From: Vicinamibacterales bacterium
GTDB lineage: Bacteria; Acidobacteriota; Vicinamibacteria; Vicinamibacterales; UBA2999
DNA: 64,000 bases
Assembly: GCA_030680175.1 (NCBI GenBank)
Contig: JAUXWO010000050.1
Coordinates: 124,001-188,000, forward strand
Direction of reading: 5' to 3'
In this document: positions 37,695 through 44,954 of the stretch, in pieces
Numbering within the stretch: position 1 is the first letter of the stretch
How the letters are laid out: each line of letters begins with the position of its first letter
Position numbers and translations under genes: made by a program
The notes under the pieces: model-generated
Database searches by the model: none
Told to the model about the DNA's origin: nothing
The model's input: only the letters and a program-made list of their open reading frames with translations

Positions 37695-37900
37695 TTCACT
37701 GATGACGGTATCTGGTGATCTCGTGATGTGGTGATGTGATGATCGGATGTCGGGATGTGGTGATGTCGGATCGCCGCACCTCACCAGATAGATCGCGACA
37801 TCCCTACACCGGACATCCCATCGCCACATCACCACGTCACGACATCACCAGATGAATCTATCTGGTGATCTGCCTATCTATCTGTGGATCCATCTGTTTG
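37695..37900. repeat. ATCTGGTGATCTCGTGATG repeat with inverted arms
   Basis: The left arm from 37710 (ATCTGGTGATCTCGTGATGT) and the right arm ending at 37853 (CACGTCACGACATCACCAGAT) are near-perfect complements around about 90 bp of related GATGTGGTGATG repeats. A further partial copy follows (37857-37900). It is the same family as 2310-2399 and lies between the convergent aldolase and cyclophilin genes. Confidence 0.8.
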
Positions 37901-37902
37901 AA

Positions 37903-39027
37903 CTATCTTTGGATCCTGACCCGGCGCAGCTCAATTCGGTCGACAGGCGCCTCTCCATCGAGGGGCGCCTGTTCGATCGCCCGCACGACCTCCATCCCCT
38001 CCACCACGCGGCCGAAGATGGTGTACTGACCATCAAGCGCCTCGCTCCGCGCCGTGACGATGAAGAACGATGTCGTGGCCGAGTCCGGATCGGCGAGCCG
38101 CGCCATCGACAGCGTGCCCGCGTCGTGGATCTGATCGTTGAACTCCGCCGTCAAGGTCCGCACGTGCCGCTGTTGCGCCTCCTCGAGCGGCGCGCGCCGC
38201 GTCGGCAGATGTCCGGTCTGCACCACGAACCCCGGCACCACACGGTGCCAGCTCATGCCGTCGTAGACGCCGAGTGACGCCAGCCGCAGGAAGTTGCGCA
38301 CGTGTTCCGGCGCCTGCGCCGGTGTCAGCGCGACGGTGATCGACCCGAGCGACGTCTCGAGCACGGCACGATACGCGGCGAGTTCCGCGACGGTCTCGGT
38401 GGAGAAGGGATCCGGTTCCGGCGCCGGCCGCGGCCGGATCGTCACGCGTGTGATGGCCACGCGCTCCTCTGGCGCGCCGCGCGCATCCGCCGCCACCTCC
38501 GAGATCCTCTGCGCCGCCAGCAGCCCCTCCACCACGCGCCCGAACACCGTGAACTGCCCGTCGAGCGACGGCTGATCCACGATGCAGATGAAGAACTGGG
38601 TGCCGGCGCTGTCCGGGCGGTTCGGGATGAGGACGGCGGAGACCGCCCCGCGCGTGTGCCTCTCGGCGTTCGGCTCGGCCGCGATCAGGTTCAGTCCACC
38701 CGTCCCGTAGCGATCGGCCGCGGCCGGATCCTTCGACAGCGGATCCCCGCCCTGGATGATGCCCTGGAAGACGACGCGGTGGAACGTCGTGCCGTCGTAG
38801 CCGCCCTCGCGCGCCGTCTTGATGAAGTGGCCCACGTGGTTCGGCGCCTGCTCAGGGAGCAGATCGATCACGATGGCACCGAACGGCGTCTCGACAACCG
38901 CCTGCTGGTCGCGCATCTCGTCAAGGCTGAGCGGGGTCACGAACGGCGCCGCGGGCAGCGGCGCGGGCCGTTGGGCCGCCACGACAGGCGCGGCCAGCAG
39001 CACGACGAACACGAGGCTTCGCAGCAT
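37903..39027 (-). CDS. Secreted protein with two tandem cyclophilin-type prolyl isomerase domains
   Basis: The 374-residue protein has a signal peptide (MLRSLVFVVLLAAPVVAAQRP) followed by two cyclophilin-like domains in tandem: the first about 40-205 (GTTFHRVVFQGIIQGGDP, GTQFFICIVDQPSLDGQFTVFGRVVEG) and the second about 220-370 (GMSWHRVVPGFVVQTGHL, TTSFFIVTARSEALDGQYTIFGRVVEG). Each holds the FHRV/WHRV catalytic Arg and the Phe of the active site, so both may catalyse cis-trans prolyl isomerisation in the periplasm. Fusion of two complete domains is less common than a single one. The ATG at 39027 has GGGAG 7 nt upstream; a TAATAT hexamer lies at 39049. Confidence 0.92.
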   Translation of the reverse strand: MLRSLVFVVLLAAPVVAAQRPAPLPAAPFVTPLSLDEMRDQQAVVETPFGAIVIDLLPEQAPNHVGHFIKTAREGGYDGTTFHRVVFQGIIQGGDPLSKDPAAADRYGTGGLNLIAAEPNAERHTRGAVSAVLIPNRPDSAGTQFFICIVDQPSLDGQFTVFGRVVEGLLAAQRISEVAADARGAPEERVAITRVTIRPRPAPEPDPFSTETVAELAAYRAVLETSLGSITVALTPAQAPEHVRNFLRLASLGVYDGMSWHRVVPGFVVQTGHLPTRRAPLEEAQQRHVRTLTAEFNDQIHDAGTLSMARLADPDSATTSFFIVTARSEALDGQYTIFGRVVEGMEVVRAIEQAPLDGEAPVDRIELRRVRIQR

Positions 39028-39327
39028 CACAGCACTCCCTGACGAGAAATATTACCTGCGTCCGCCCATCGACGCCGAACCACCACTCACCGCACCCGCC
39101 ATGCCCTTCATCACCGGACAGCCCCCGCTCGCCCGTCCCCGGTGTTCGCGCCTGGGACCAACCGCCTGAACTGCCCGGCAGAAGGCCCCGTCTACGCTCA
39201 CCAAGTGGACGCGCTCCACGCGCGTGTACGGCGAGGGACATGCCACTCGCCATTGCCGGCGGCCCCCGCAGACGCGGAGGACGACGTGTTCGTGCCCGGG
39301 GAGAATGGATGAGAGCCAGGAGGCGTC
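39028..39327. other. 300-bp divergent intergenic region
   Basis: It separates the cyclophilin gene from the HExxH protein. Apart from a TAATAT hexamer on the minus strand (39049-39054) I see no credible small gene or repeat; open frames here lack ribosome sites and family sequence. Confidence 0.4.
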
Positions 39328-39954
39328 ATGCACTGGCTGCGTGTGTTGTTCGTGGTGATCCTGCTCCCCCACCCGTCGCTTGCCGGCGCGCTCGACGACG
39401 ACCCGACGCGCGCGCCGCGTCTGCGTCCGCGCGACGCGGCCGTGGCCCGGCTCCTCCATGACGGCCTCGATCGCTCCGAGGCCATGCGCACGCTCGTCAG
39501 GCGCATCGAGGCCAGCGACGTCATCGTCTACATCGAATCGGAACCGCGGCTCAGCGGGCACGTGGTGGGCGGGATCACCTGGGTAGCCCAGGCTGGCCCT
39601 GTCCGGTACCTGCGCGTCTCAATCAGCCCGCGGCTCCGGGGTGACGCGGCGGTCGCCACGCTCGGACACGAGTTGCAGCATGTCGTCGAGGTCATCGACG
39701 CCCCGCACGTCGACTCGTCGCTGGCGATGCTCACCCACTTCCGCGAGATTGGCCACTCGCGGTCGCGCGAGGGACACACGTGGGATACGACGGCGGCCCA
39801 GGCGATGGGGCAGACCGTGCGCCGTGACCTGGGGCGCACCGCGGCCTCAACCTGGGCCACGTCCGGCGCGGGGCAGTTCCGGGACTGGAAGGCCTGGTAC
39901 CGGCACCAGCTCGGTCGGGGGGCGGACGGCCCCAGGGACGGGAAAGAACGATGA
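39328..39954 (+). CDS. Secreted hypothetical protein with an HExxH motif
   Basis: The 208-residue protein has a signal peptide (LRVLFVVILLPHPSLAGA) and a domain with GHELQHVVEVIDAPHVDSS, an HExxH zinc-like motif on a helix preceded by a strand (VRYLRVSISPRL). A single metallopeptidase-like motif with a downstream Asp fits a minimal gluzincin or a related zinc protein, but I recognise no established family. AGGAGG precedes the ATG at 39328. The next gene, the ExeA-type ATPase, starts 75 bp downstream in the same direction. Confidence 0.65.
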   Translation: MHWLRVLFVVILLPHPSLAGALDDDPTRAPRLRPRDAAVARLLHDGLDRSEAMRTLVRRIEASDVIVYIESEPRLSGHVVGGITWVAQAGPVRYLRVSISPRLRGDAAVATLGHELQHVVEVIDAPHVDSSLAMLTHFREIGHSRSREGHTWDTTAAQAMGQTVRRDLGRTAASTWATSGAGQFRDWKAWYRHQLGRGADGPRDGKER

Positions 39955-40029
39955 CGTTCATGTCCCTTCCTGATATCCTGTGTCCGGTTGCCCGCCCTTC
40001 GGGCTCCGTGAATCGCCCGAACCTTCCGG

Positions 40030-41379
40030 ATGTACGAAGAATATTACGGCTTCGTTCAGCCGCCGTTCAGTCTGACGCCGGACCCTCGCTTCCTCTACCG
40101 GAGCGAATCGCACGACGTCGCGCTGCAGCAGGTCTGGCAAGCCATCAGGCGCAAAGAGGGCTTCATCGTCCTCACCGGCGACATCGGCACGGGCAAGACG
40201 ACCCTGTGTCGGACGCTGCTCGAGCAATTCGACGCCACCACCTTCACCGCGCTCATCCTCAACCCGTTTCTCTCCGTCGAGGAACTGCTCCGCGAGGTGC
40301 TGCTGAACTTCGGCGTGACCTCGCGCGAAGCGCTCCACACCGGGCGCCTGGCCACGGCGAGCAAGCATGAGCTGGTCCGCACGCTGCAGGACTTCCTGCT
40401 GTCGCTGATTCCCCTGCACGGCAGCGCCGTGCTCATCATCGACGAAGCCCAGCACCTCTCCGCGGACGTCCTCGAGGAGATCCGCATCCTCTCGAATCTG
40501 GAGACGACGGACCAGAAGCTGTTGCAGATCGTGCTGGCCGGCCAGCTGAACCTGCTCGACGTGCTGCACCAGCAGAACATGCGGCAGCTCGATCAACGCA
40601 TCTCGATCCGCTGCACCCTGAAGCCGCTGAACCGCGAAGAGGTGGAGGCGTACATCACCCACCGTCTCTGGGTGGCGCGCGGCTCCACGTCGGTGATGTT
40701 CACGGCGCAGGGCCTCGACATGGTGCACCAGATCACGGGCGGCGTGCCGCGCATGACCAACCTGGTCTGCGACCGGGCCCTGATGGCCGGCCGCGAAGCC
40801 GAGACCGACAAGATCACTGACGCGGAGGTCGTGGCGGGCGCCGCCGCGCTCGGTCTGGCAGTGCCGAAGGGCGCGCAGCGCCGCGAGCAGTGGCGCCGTG
40901 CCGGCGCACGCGCCGGACGCGCCAGCCTCTTCGCAGCGCTGGCGGCCGTCCTCGCCTTGAGCGCGGCCGCCCTGTACGTCCTCGGCAATCCCCTCGAGTG
41001 GCTCACACCAGACCCCCTGGCTCCGCCGGCGTCTCCGGCGCCGTGGGCACGCGCCGTGCCGCTGCCGGTGGCCACGGTGCCGGATGCCCTGCCGGGCGTG
41101 ACGCCGCCGCCCGGCGTCCGCACCAGCCTGTCGATTCTCGTCGGGCAGTATGCGGATGCCGCCGCGGCGGCCGAGACCAGCGCGCGACTGCTCGCGCTCG
41201 GGCTGCCGGTCTACGTGGTGGATGTGCGGGTGAGCCCAGACGCGATCGAGCGCCGCGTGCTCGTCGGCCGGTTCACGGCGCGTACCGAGGCGACGTCCAC
41301 GCAGTCCCGCCTGGCGGCGGACTTCGAGAACCTGCGTCTCGTGTTCGCGTGGCAGGAAGCCCTGCCGGACCTGCCTTGA
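40030..41379 (+). CDS. ExeA-type AAA ATPase with transmembrane segment and C-terminal SPOR domain
   Basis: The 449-residue protein begins MYEEYYGFVQPPFSLTPDPRFLY, the typical ExeA/XrtA-associated ATPase opening. The AAA domain (about 35-285) has Walker A GDIGTGKTT, Walker B LIIDEAQHLS and a sensor-like QRISIR. A single transmembrane segment (about 304-324) places the C-terminal part in the periplasm, where residues about 365-445 form a SPOR-like repeat (SILVGQYADAAAAAETSARL, RVLVGRFTARTEA). Related proteins handle envelope passage of large complexes such as type II secretion or exopolysaccharide export; SPOR domains bind denuded peptidoglycan. No secretion genes are nearby, so the partner system is elsewhere. 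Confidence 0.88.
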   Translation: MYEEYYGFVQPPFSLTPDPRFLYRSESHDVALQQVWQAIRRKEGFIVLTGDIGTGKTTLCRTLLEQFDATTFTALILNPFLSVEELLREVLLNFGVTSREALHTGRLATASKHELVRTLQDFLLSLIPLHGSAVLIIDEAQHLSADVLEEIRILSNLETTDQKLLQIVLAGQLNLLDVLHQQNMRQLDQRISIRCTLKPLNREEVEAYITHRLWVARGSTSVMFTAQGLDMVHQITGGVPRMTNLVCDRALMAGREAETDKITDAEVVAGAAALGLAVPKGAQRREQWRRAGARAGRASLFAALAAVLALSAAALYVLGNPLEWLTPDPLAPPASPAPWARAVPLPVATVPDALPGVTPPPGVRTSLSILVGQYADAAAAAETSARLLALGLPVYVVDVRVSPDAIERRVLVGRFTARTEATSTQSRLAADFENLRLVFAWQEALPDLP

Positions 41380-41386
41380 CCGTGAG

Positions 41387-42064
41387 TCAGGGGATGAAGG
41401 TCGCGATCTGGTCGAGCGGCTTGCGCGAGATGTCCGGCACCTCGGCCCCCTCGGCGGGGTAGCCCACCACAAGCAGCAGGAACGGGCGTTCGTGTGAAGG
41501 GCGCTCGAGCAGCGTGTTGAGGAACCCCATCGGGCTTGGCGTGTGCGTGAGCGTGGCGAGCCCGGCACGATGGAGCGCCGCGATCAGCAGGCCCGTGGCC
41601 AGCCCGACCGATTCCACCGCGTAGTAGTGCTTCACGACGGATCCGTTCCCGCGCACGCCGTGCGCCTCCACGAAGACGGCAATCAGCCATGGCGCGACCT
41701 CGAGGAACGGCTTCGCGGCATCGGTGCCGAGCGGCGCCAGCGCCTCGAGCCACTCCTTGGGCGCGCGGTTCGCGTAGAACTCGCGCTCCTCGGCCTCCGC
41801 CGCTTCACGCAGCCGGCGCCGCAGTTCGGGGTCCCGTCCAATCGCGACGAAGTGCCATGGCTGCAGATTGGCGCCACTCGGGGCGGTGCCGGCCGTGCGG
41901 ATGGCGTCCTCGATGATCGCCCGCGGCACGTCGCGGTCCGCATAGTCGCGCACGGTACGCCGGCGCGCCATCTCTGCGGCGAACGCCGCGGCGCGCGTCC
42001 GCATCTCCGCTTCAGGGACGACGGTGAACTCGAGGGAACGGGTTTTCACTTCGCTGTTCGCCAT
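41387..42064 (-). CDS. Nitroreductase family protein
   Basis: The 225-residue protein belongs to the FMN-dependent nitroreductase fold ([34 protein letters not shown], then [23 protein letters not shown] and a C-terminal [11 protein letters not shown]). It is close to the iodotyrosine-deiodinase/BluB-like branch, and an oxidoreductase with an unknown substrate is the safe call. The ATG at 42064 lies in the TTCGCTATTCGCCATTCGC repeat, which encodes the first residues (MANSEV); a GTG at 42049 is an alternative. It converges on the ExeA-type gene with only 7 bp between the stops. Confidence 0.88.
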   Translation of the reverse strand: MANSEVKTRSLEFTVVPEAEMRTRAAAFAAEMARRRTVRDYADRDVPRAIIEDAIRTAGTAPSGANLQPWHFVAIGRDPELRRRLREAAEAEEREFYANRAPKEWLEALAPLGTDAAKPFLEVAPWLIAVFVEAHGVRGNGSVVKHYYAVESVGLATGLLIAALHRAGLATLTHTPSPMGFLNTLLERPSHERPFLLLVVGYPAEGAEVPDISRKPLDQIATFIP

Positions 42065-42125
42065 TCGCTATTCGCAATTCGCTGTTCGCTGTTCGCCATT
42101 CGCTATTCGCCATTCGCTGTTCGCT
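42053..42125. repeat. CATTCGCTATTCGC tandem repeat
   Basis: About nine 9-bp units (GCCATTCGC, TATTCGCAA, TGTTCGCTG) run from inside the nitroreductase start to the rsgA stop. No inverted arm is visible. The repeat fixes the first codons of the nitroreductase. Confidence 0.75.
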
Positions 42126-43200
42126 AGCGGCCGCGGTCCTTCTGCATCTGCTTCAGCGCCTTGCCCATGACGCGCCCGCGCCGCTTCTCTTCGATGCGGG
42201 CGCGGACGTCCTTGCGCGCTTCGAGGCCTTCCCGCTCATCCTGCAGTTTGCGGTAGCTGTCGAGGCGCTCGGCGGCCAGGCGGCCGTCCGCGACGGCCGC
42301 CCTCACCGCGCAGCGCGGCTCGGCGCGGTGTTGACAGTTGGTGAAGTGACACTCCGGCGCCAGCGCCTCGATCTCGTCGAACGTGTCCCGCATCGTCCGG
42401 GCGACGTCCCAGAGCTGAAGTTCGCGCATGCCCGGGGTGTCGATGATCAGCCCGAGGCCGGGCAGCACGATCAGCTGGCGATGGCGCGTCGTGTGGCGGC
42501 CGCGAGAATCCGAGGCGCGCACCTCCTGCGTCTTCATCATCTCGGCACCGGCCAGCGCGTTGATGATGGTGGACTTGCCCGCGCCTGACGATCCCAGGAG
42601 CGCCGCCGTGCGGCCGGGACCGAGCAGGGCGGCGACCGGCGCCAAGCCGAGGCCCGAGGGCGCGGCCAGAGGCAGCACCGTCACGCCCGGCGCCGCCGCC
42701 GACGCTTCGGCCACCCGCTCCGGCACGTCGGTGGCCAGATCCGCCTTGGTCAGGAGCACGACCGGCGTGGCGCCGCTCTCGTAGGCCAGGAGCAGGTAGC
42801 GCTCGAGACGGCGCACGTTGAAGTCGTGGTCCAGGCCCATCACCAGGAACACGACGTCGACGTTCGCGGCCACGATCTGCTCTTCGGTGACTTCGCCGGC
42901 CGCCTTGCGCGAGAACCACGAGCGACGCGGCAGCACGGCCTCGATCGTCGCGGCGCGCTCGTCGCGACGCAGTTCCACGGCCACCCAGTCACCGACGGCC
43001 GCGAGCATGCTGCGCCCGGTGGCCTCGTGCCGGAGTCGTCCCGAGTGCTGCCCCTTGAACTCGCCCTCGGCGGTGGCGAGGCGGAACAGGTGGTTGAACT
43101 CGATCGTCACGCGCGCGGGCTGAAGTCCCGCGGCGGCGTGGGGCGCAAACACCTCCGCCCACCGGGCATCCCATCCGAGCGTCTCGAGGTCGACCTCCAC
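42124..43200 (-). CDS. rsgA: Ribosome small-subunit-dependent GTPase A
   Basis: The 358-residue circularly permuted GTPase helps 30S subunit maturation. Order of motifs: an OB-fold N-terminus (about 25-110), G4 VVLLTKADL, G1 GSSGAGKST, G2/G3 RHTTRH and DTPGMRELQL, then the C-terminal zinc region CHFTNCQHRAEPRCAV with the Cys-His ligands. A C-terminal basic tail (EEKRRGRVMGKALKQMQK) is typical. The start is GTG at 43200; TATACT ends 6 nt before it and no Shine-Dalgarno site is present, so it may be translated from a leaderless mRNA. Repeats flank it on both sides. Confidence 0.95.
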   Translation of the reverse strand: MEVDLETLGWDARWAEVFAPHAAAGLQPARVTIEFNHLFRLATAEGEFKGQHSGRLRHEATGRSMLAAVGDWVAVELRRDERAATIEAVLPRRSWFSRKAAGEVTEEQIVAANVDVVFLVMGLDHDFNVRRLERYLLLAYESGATPVVLLTKADLATDVPERVAEASAAAPGVTVLPLAAPSGLGLAPVAALLGPGRTAALLGSSGAGKSTIINALAGAEMMKTQEVRASDSRGRHTTRHRQLIVLPGLGLIIDTPGMRELQLWDVARTMRDTFDEIEALAPECHFTNCQHRAEPRCAVRAAVADGRLAAERLDSYRKLQDEREGLEARKDVRARIEEKRRGRVMGKALKQMQKDRGR

Positions 43201-43206
43201 CGCCCT

Positions 43207-43212
43207 AGTATA
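43207..43212 (-). promoter_or_regulatory. TATACT six nt before the rsgA GTG
   Basis: On the minus strand TATACT ends 6 nt upstream of GTG 43200. The intervening AGGGCG is too close to the start to be a useful ribosome site. A leaderless transcript is inferred. Confidence 0.45.
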
Positions 43213-43330
43213 TGGGGGTCAGATCTTGATTCTTGCGGCGGTGGCAGGAACGGCCATACGGTGGCGTAGAAACGGACAGGCCCGCACGATTCATGACCTG
43301 CCCCCGACTCCCCCCCATTCACGATTCATC
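43213..43330. repeat. Direct repeat ACGATTCATSACCTGMCCCC with GGGGTCAG end
   Basis: CACGATTCATGACCTGCCCCCGACTC and a nearby second copy with CACGATTCATCACCTGACCCC lie about 37 bp apart. GGGGGTCAG near 43214 faces CTGACCCC near 43335, forming the two ends of an imperfect palindrome. The right copy encodes the C-terminal tail of the following hydrolase. Confidence 0.6.
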
Positions 43331-43989
43331 ACCTGACCCCGACTCCAGCCTCCGGCTCCAGCCAGCCAGCGGCGGCCTGCCTGCAGCATGTCGTCGTGCC
43401 AGACGTGGCCGGCGTCGAACTCGCACACCTCCACGCGGACGCCCGCCGCGCGCAGGATCGCGAGGTCGGCAGCCAGCTTCTCCGGCACGTACCAGAGGTC
43501 ATGCACGCCACGCCCGATGAGCGTCGGCGGCAACCCGGCGGCGTGCGGCGCGACGTCGGGGGGCACATCGCCCGCCAGGACGAGGAGGGCGTCCGGCCGG
43601 AGCGCCACGGCCGCGCGGTAGGCCATCGCCACCCCCTGCGAGAACCCGGTGATCACCAGCGGCGCCCCCACCGGCAGGTCGCGCCGCACCGCCGCGGCGA
43701 CGGCCGCGACATACGCGACGTTGTCGACGATCGCCAGGCTGCGGTCCTCACTCGTCATCCACGACGCGACCACCTCTTCCTTGCGCGTGTAGAACCGGTG
43801 CAACCCCTGCACGCTGACCTTGCCCCAGCGGCCCTCGGGATCCAATGACTCCAGCACCGCCATGTGGTGCTCGGCGCGTTCGCCGTAGCCGTGAAATCCA
43901 AGGATCCAGGGATGCGGGCCCGGTCCGGGCGGCATCGAGATCAGGTACCGGCCATGCGTGGGCGTTTCGATGGTGTGCGCAAGGGTCAT
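43291..43989 (-). CDS. Alpha/beta hydrolase (phospholipase/carboxylesterase type)
   Basis: The 232-residue protein has HPWILGFHGYGERAEHH (oxyanion region), the nucleophile elbow GFSQGVA, the Asp/Glu region GVHDLWYVPEK and the catalytic His in DAGHVWHDDM, matching the small carboxylesterase/phospholipase type. The C-terminal tail after the His (GGWSRGQVMNREWGGVGGRS) is encoded by repeat DNA and probably disordered. Two ATGs are in frame; the second, at 43989, lies 7 nt after TATAAT and opens the fold, while the first (43998) lies inside that hexamer. No signal peptide is visible. Confidence 0.88.
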   Translation of the reverse strand: MTLAHTIETPTHGRYLISMPPGPGPHPWILGFHGYGERAEHHMAVLESLDPEGRWGKVSVQGLHRFYTRKEEVVASWMTSEDRSLAIVDNVAYVAAVAAAVRRDLPVGAPLVITGFSQGVAMAYRAAVALRPDALLVLAGDVPPDVAPHAAGLPPTLIGRGVHDLWYVPEKLAADLAILRAAGVRVEVCEFDAGHVWHDDMLQAGRRWLAGAGGWSRGQVMNREWGGVGGRS

Positions 43990-43996
43990 TGCAGGC

Positions 43997-44002
43997 ATTA
44001 TA
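43997..44002 (-). promoter_or_regulatory. TATAAT seven nt before the hydrolase ATG
   Basis: The perfect -10 hexamer ends 7 nt before ATG 43989 without a Shine-Dalgarno site between. Its last two bases are part of an upstream in-frame ATG that would therefore not be transcribed. Confidence 0.5.
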
Positions 44003-44062
44003 GGGACCGCGTGGCCGGTCCGGTCTTCCGCCGGGTGATGAGGGCGCGCTCGAGGGGGTTAC

Positions 44063-44800
44063 ATGTCGGAACGAGCGAAGTGGGCGGGGATCGCGTATCT
44101 GGCGTTGCTGGTCTCGATCACCGGGGCGGCCCTGGTGGGGCTCGCAGGCCCCGGCTATCGGATGGGATGGTGGCCCCTTGGCACCGGCCTCCAGCAGATG
44201 CTGCGCTGGGGCGCGTACGCCGGGATCGCGGGCGCCTCCCTCGGTTTCCTCATGCTGCTCGTCAATCGACGCCACATCGCGTCGAAGGCGTTCCTGTCCG
44301 CGCTGCTCGCGATGGTTGTCGGCATCATCATCGTCGCCATTCCGTTCCAGTGGCAGCGCCAGGCGCAGCAGGTCCCGCGCATCCACGACATCACGACCGA
44401 CACGGTGACGCCGCCCACCTTTGACGCGGTCGTCGCGCTCCGCGTGGACGCGAACCCGCTCACCTACACCGAGGCCAAGGCCGAGGCACAGCGCGAGGGC
44501 TACCCCGACCTCGGGCCGCTCATGCTCGATGCCGCGCCGGCCGACGCCTACGCCCGCGCACTCGCGCTCGTCGGCGCCCGCGGCTGGGCGCTCGTGTCGG
44601 ACAGCGCGGAGGCCCGCGTGATCGAGGCGACCGCCACCACGCGCTGGTTCGGGTTCAAGGACGACGTGGTGATCCGGGTGTCGGCGATGCCCGACGGCGG
44701 GAGCCGCGTGGACATGCGATCGGTCTCCCGCGTGGGCCGCAGCGACGTCGGCACCAACGCGCGCCGCATCCAGGAATTTCTGGCCGAACTGGCGCAGTAA
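44063..44800 (+). CDS. DUF1499 family membrane protein
   Basis: The 245-residue protein has three hydrophobic segments (about 7-30, 48-66 and 75-95) and a C-terminal DUF1499 domain (about 115-243) recognised by the DVVALRVDANPLTY and RWFGFKDDVVIRV segments and the ending RVGRSDVGTNARRIQEFLAEL. The family has no assigned function. GAGGGGG precedes the ATG. It converges on the DUF5916 gene across a 154-bp CACGAAGG repeat hairpin. Confidence 0.88.
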   Translation: MSERAKWAGIAYLALLVSITGAALVGLAGPGYRMGWWPLGTGLQQMLRWGAYAGIAGASLGFLMLLVNRRHIASKAFLSALLAMVVGIIIVAIPFQWQRQAQQVPRIHDITTDTVTPPTFDAVVALRVDANPLTYTEAKAEAQREGYPDLGPLMLDAAPADAYARALALVGARGWALVSDSAEARVIEATATTRWFGFKDDVVIRVSAMPDGGSRVDMRSVSRVGRSDVGTNARRIQEFLAELAQ

Positions 44801-44811
44801 CGATCACCGAT

Positions 44812-44942
44812 CACGTACAAACACGAAGGTCACGAAGGCCACGAAGACACACGCAAGCAGGCTGTTCAACGCTCCGGTGGCCGTTACCGGATCGGAAAAG
44901 AGGCTGCTTCGTGCGTCTTCGTGACCTTCGTGTCTGTCCGTG
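44812..44942. repeat. CACGAAGG repeat with 17-bp perfect inverted arms
   Basis: Arms ACACGAAGGTCACGAAG (44821-44837) and CTTCGTGACCTTCGTGT (44917-44933) are exact complements around an 80-bp loop. It is the second copy of the family at 9499-9640 and lies between the convergent DUF1499 and DUF5916 genes. Confidence 0.85.
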
Positions 44943-44954
44943 ATCCGCCCGCGA

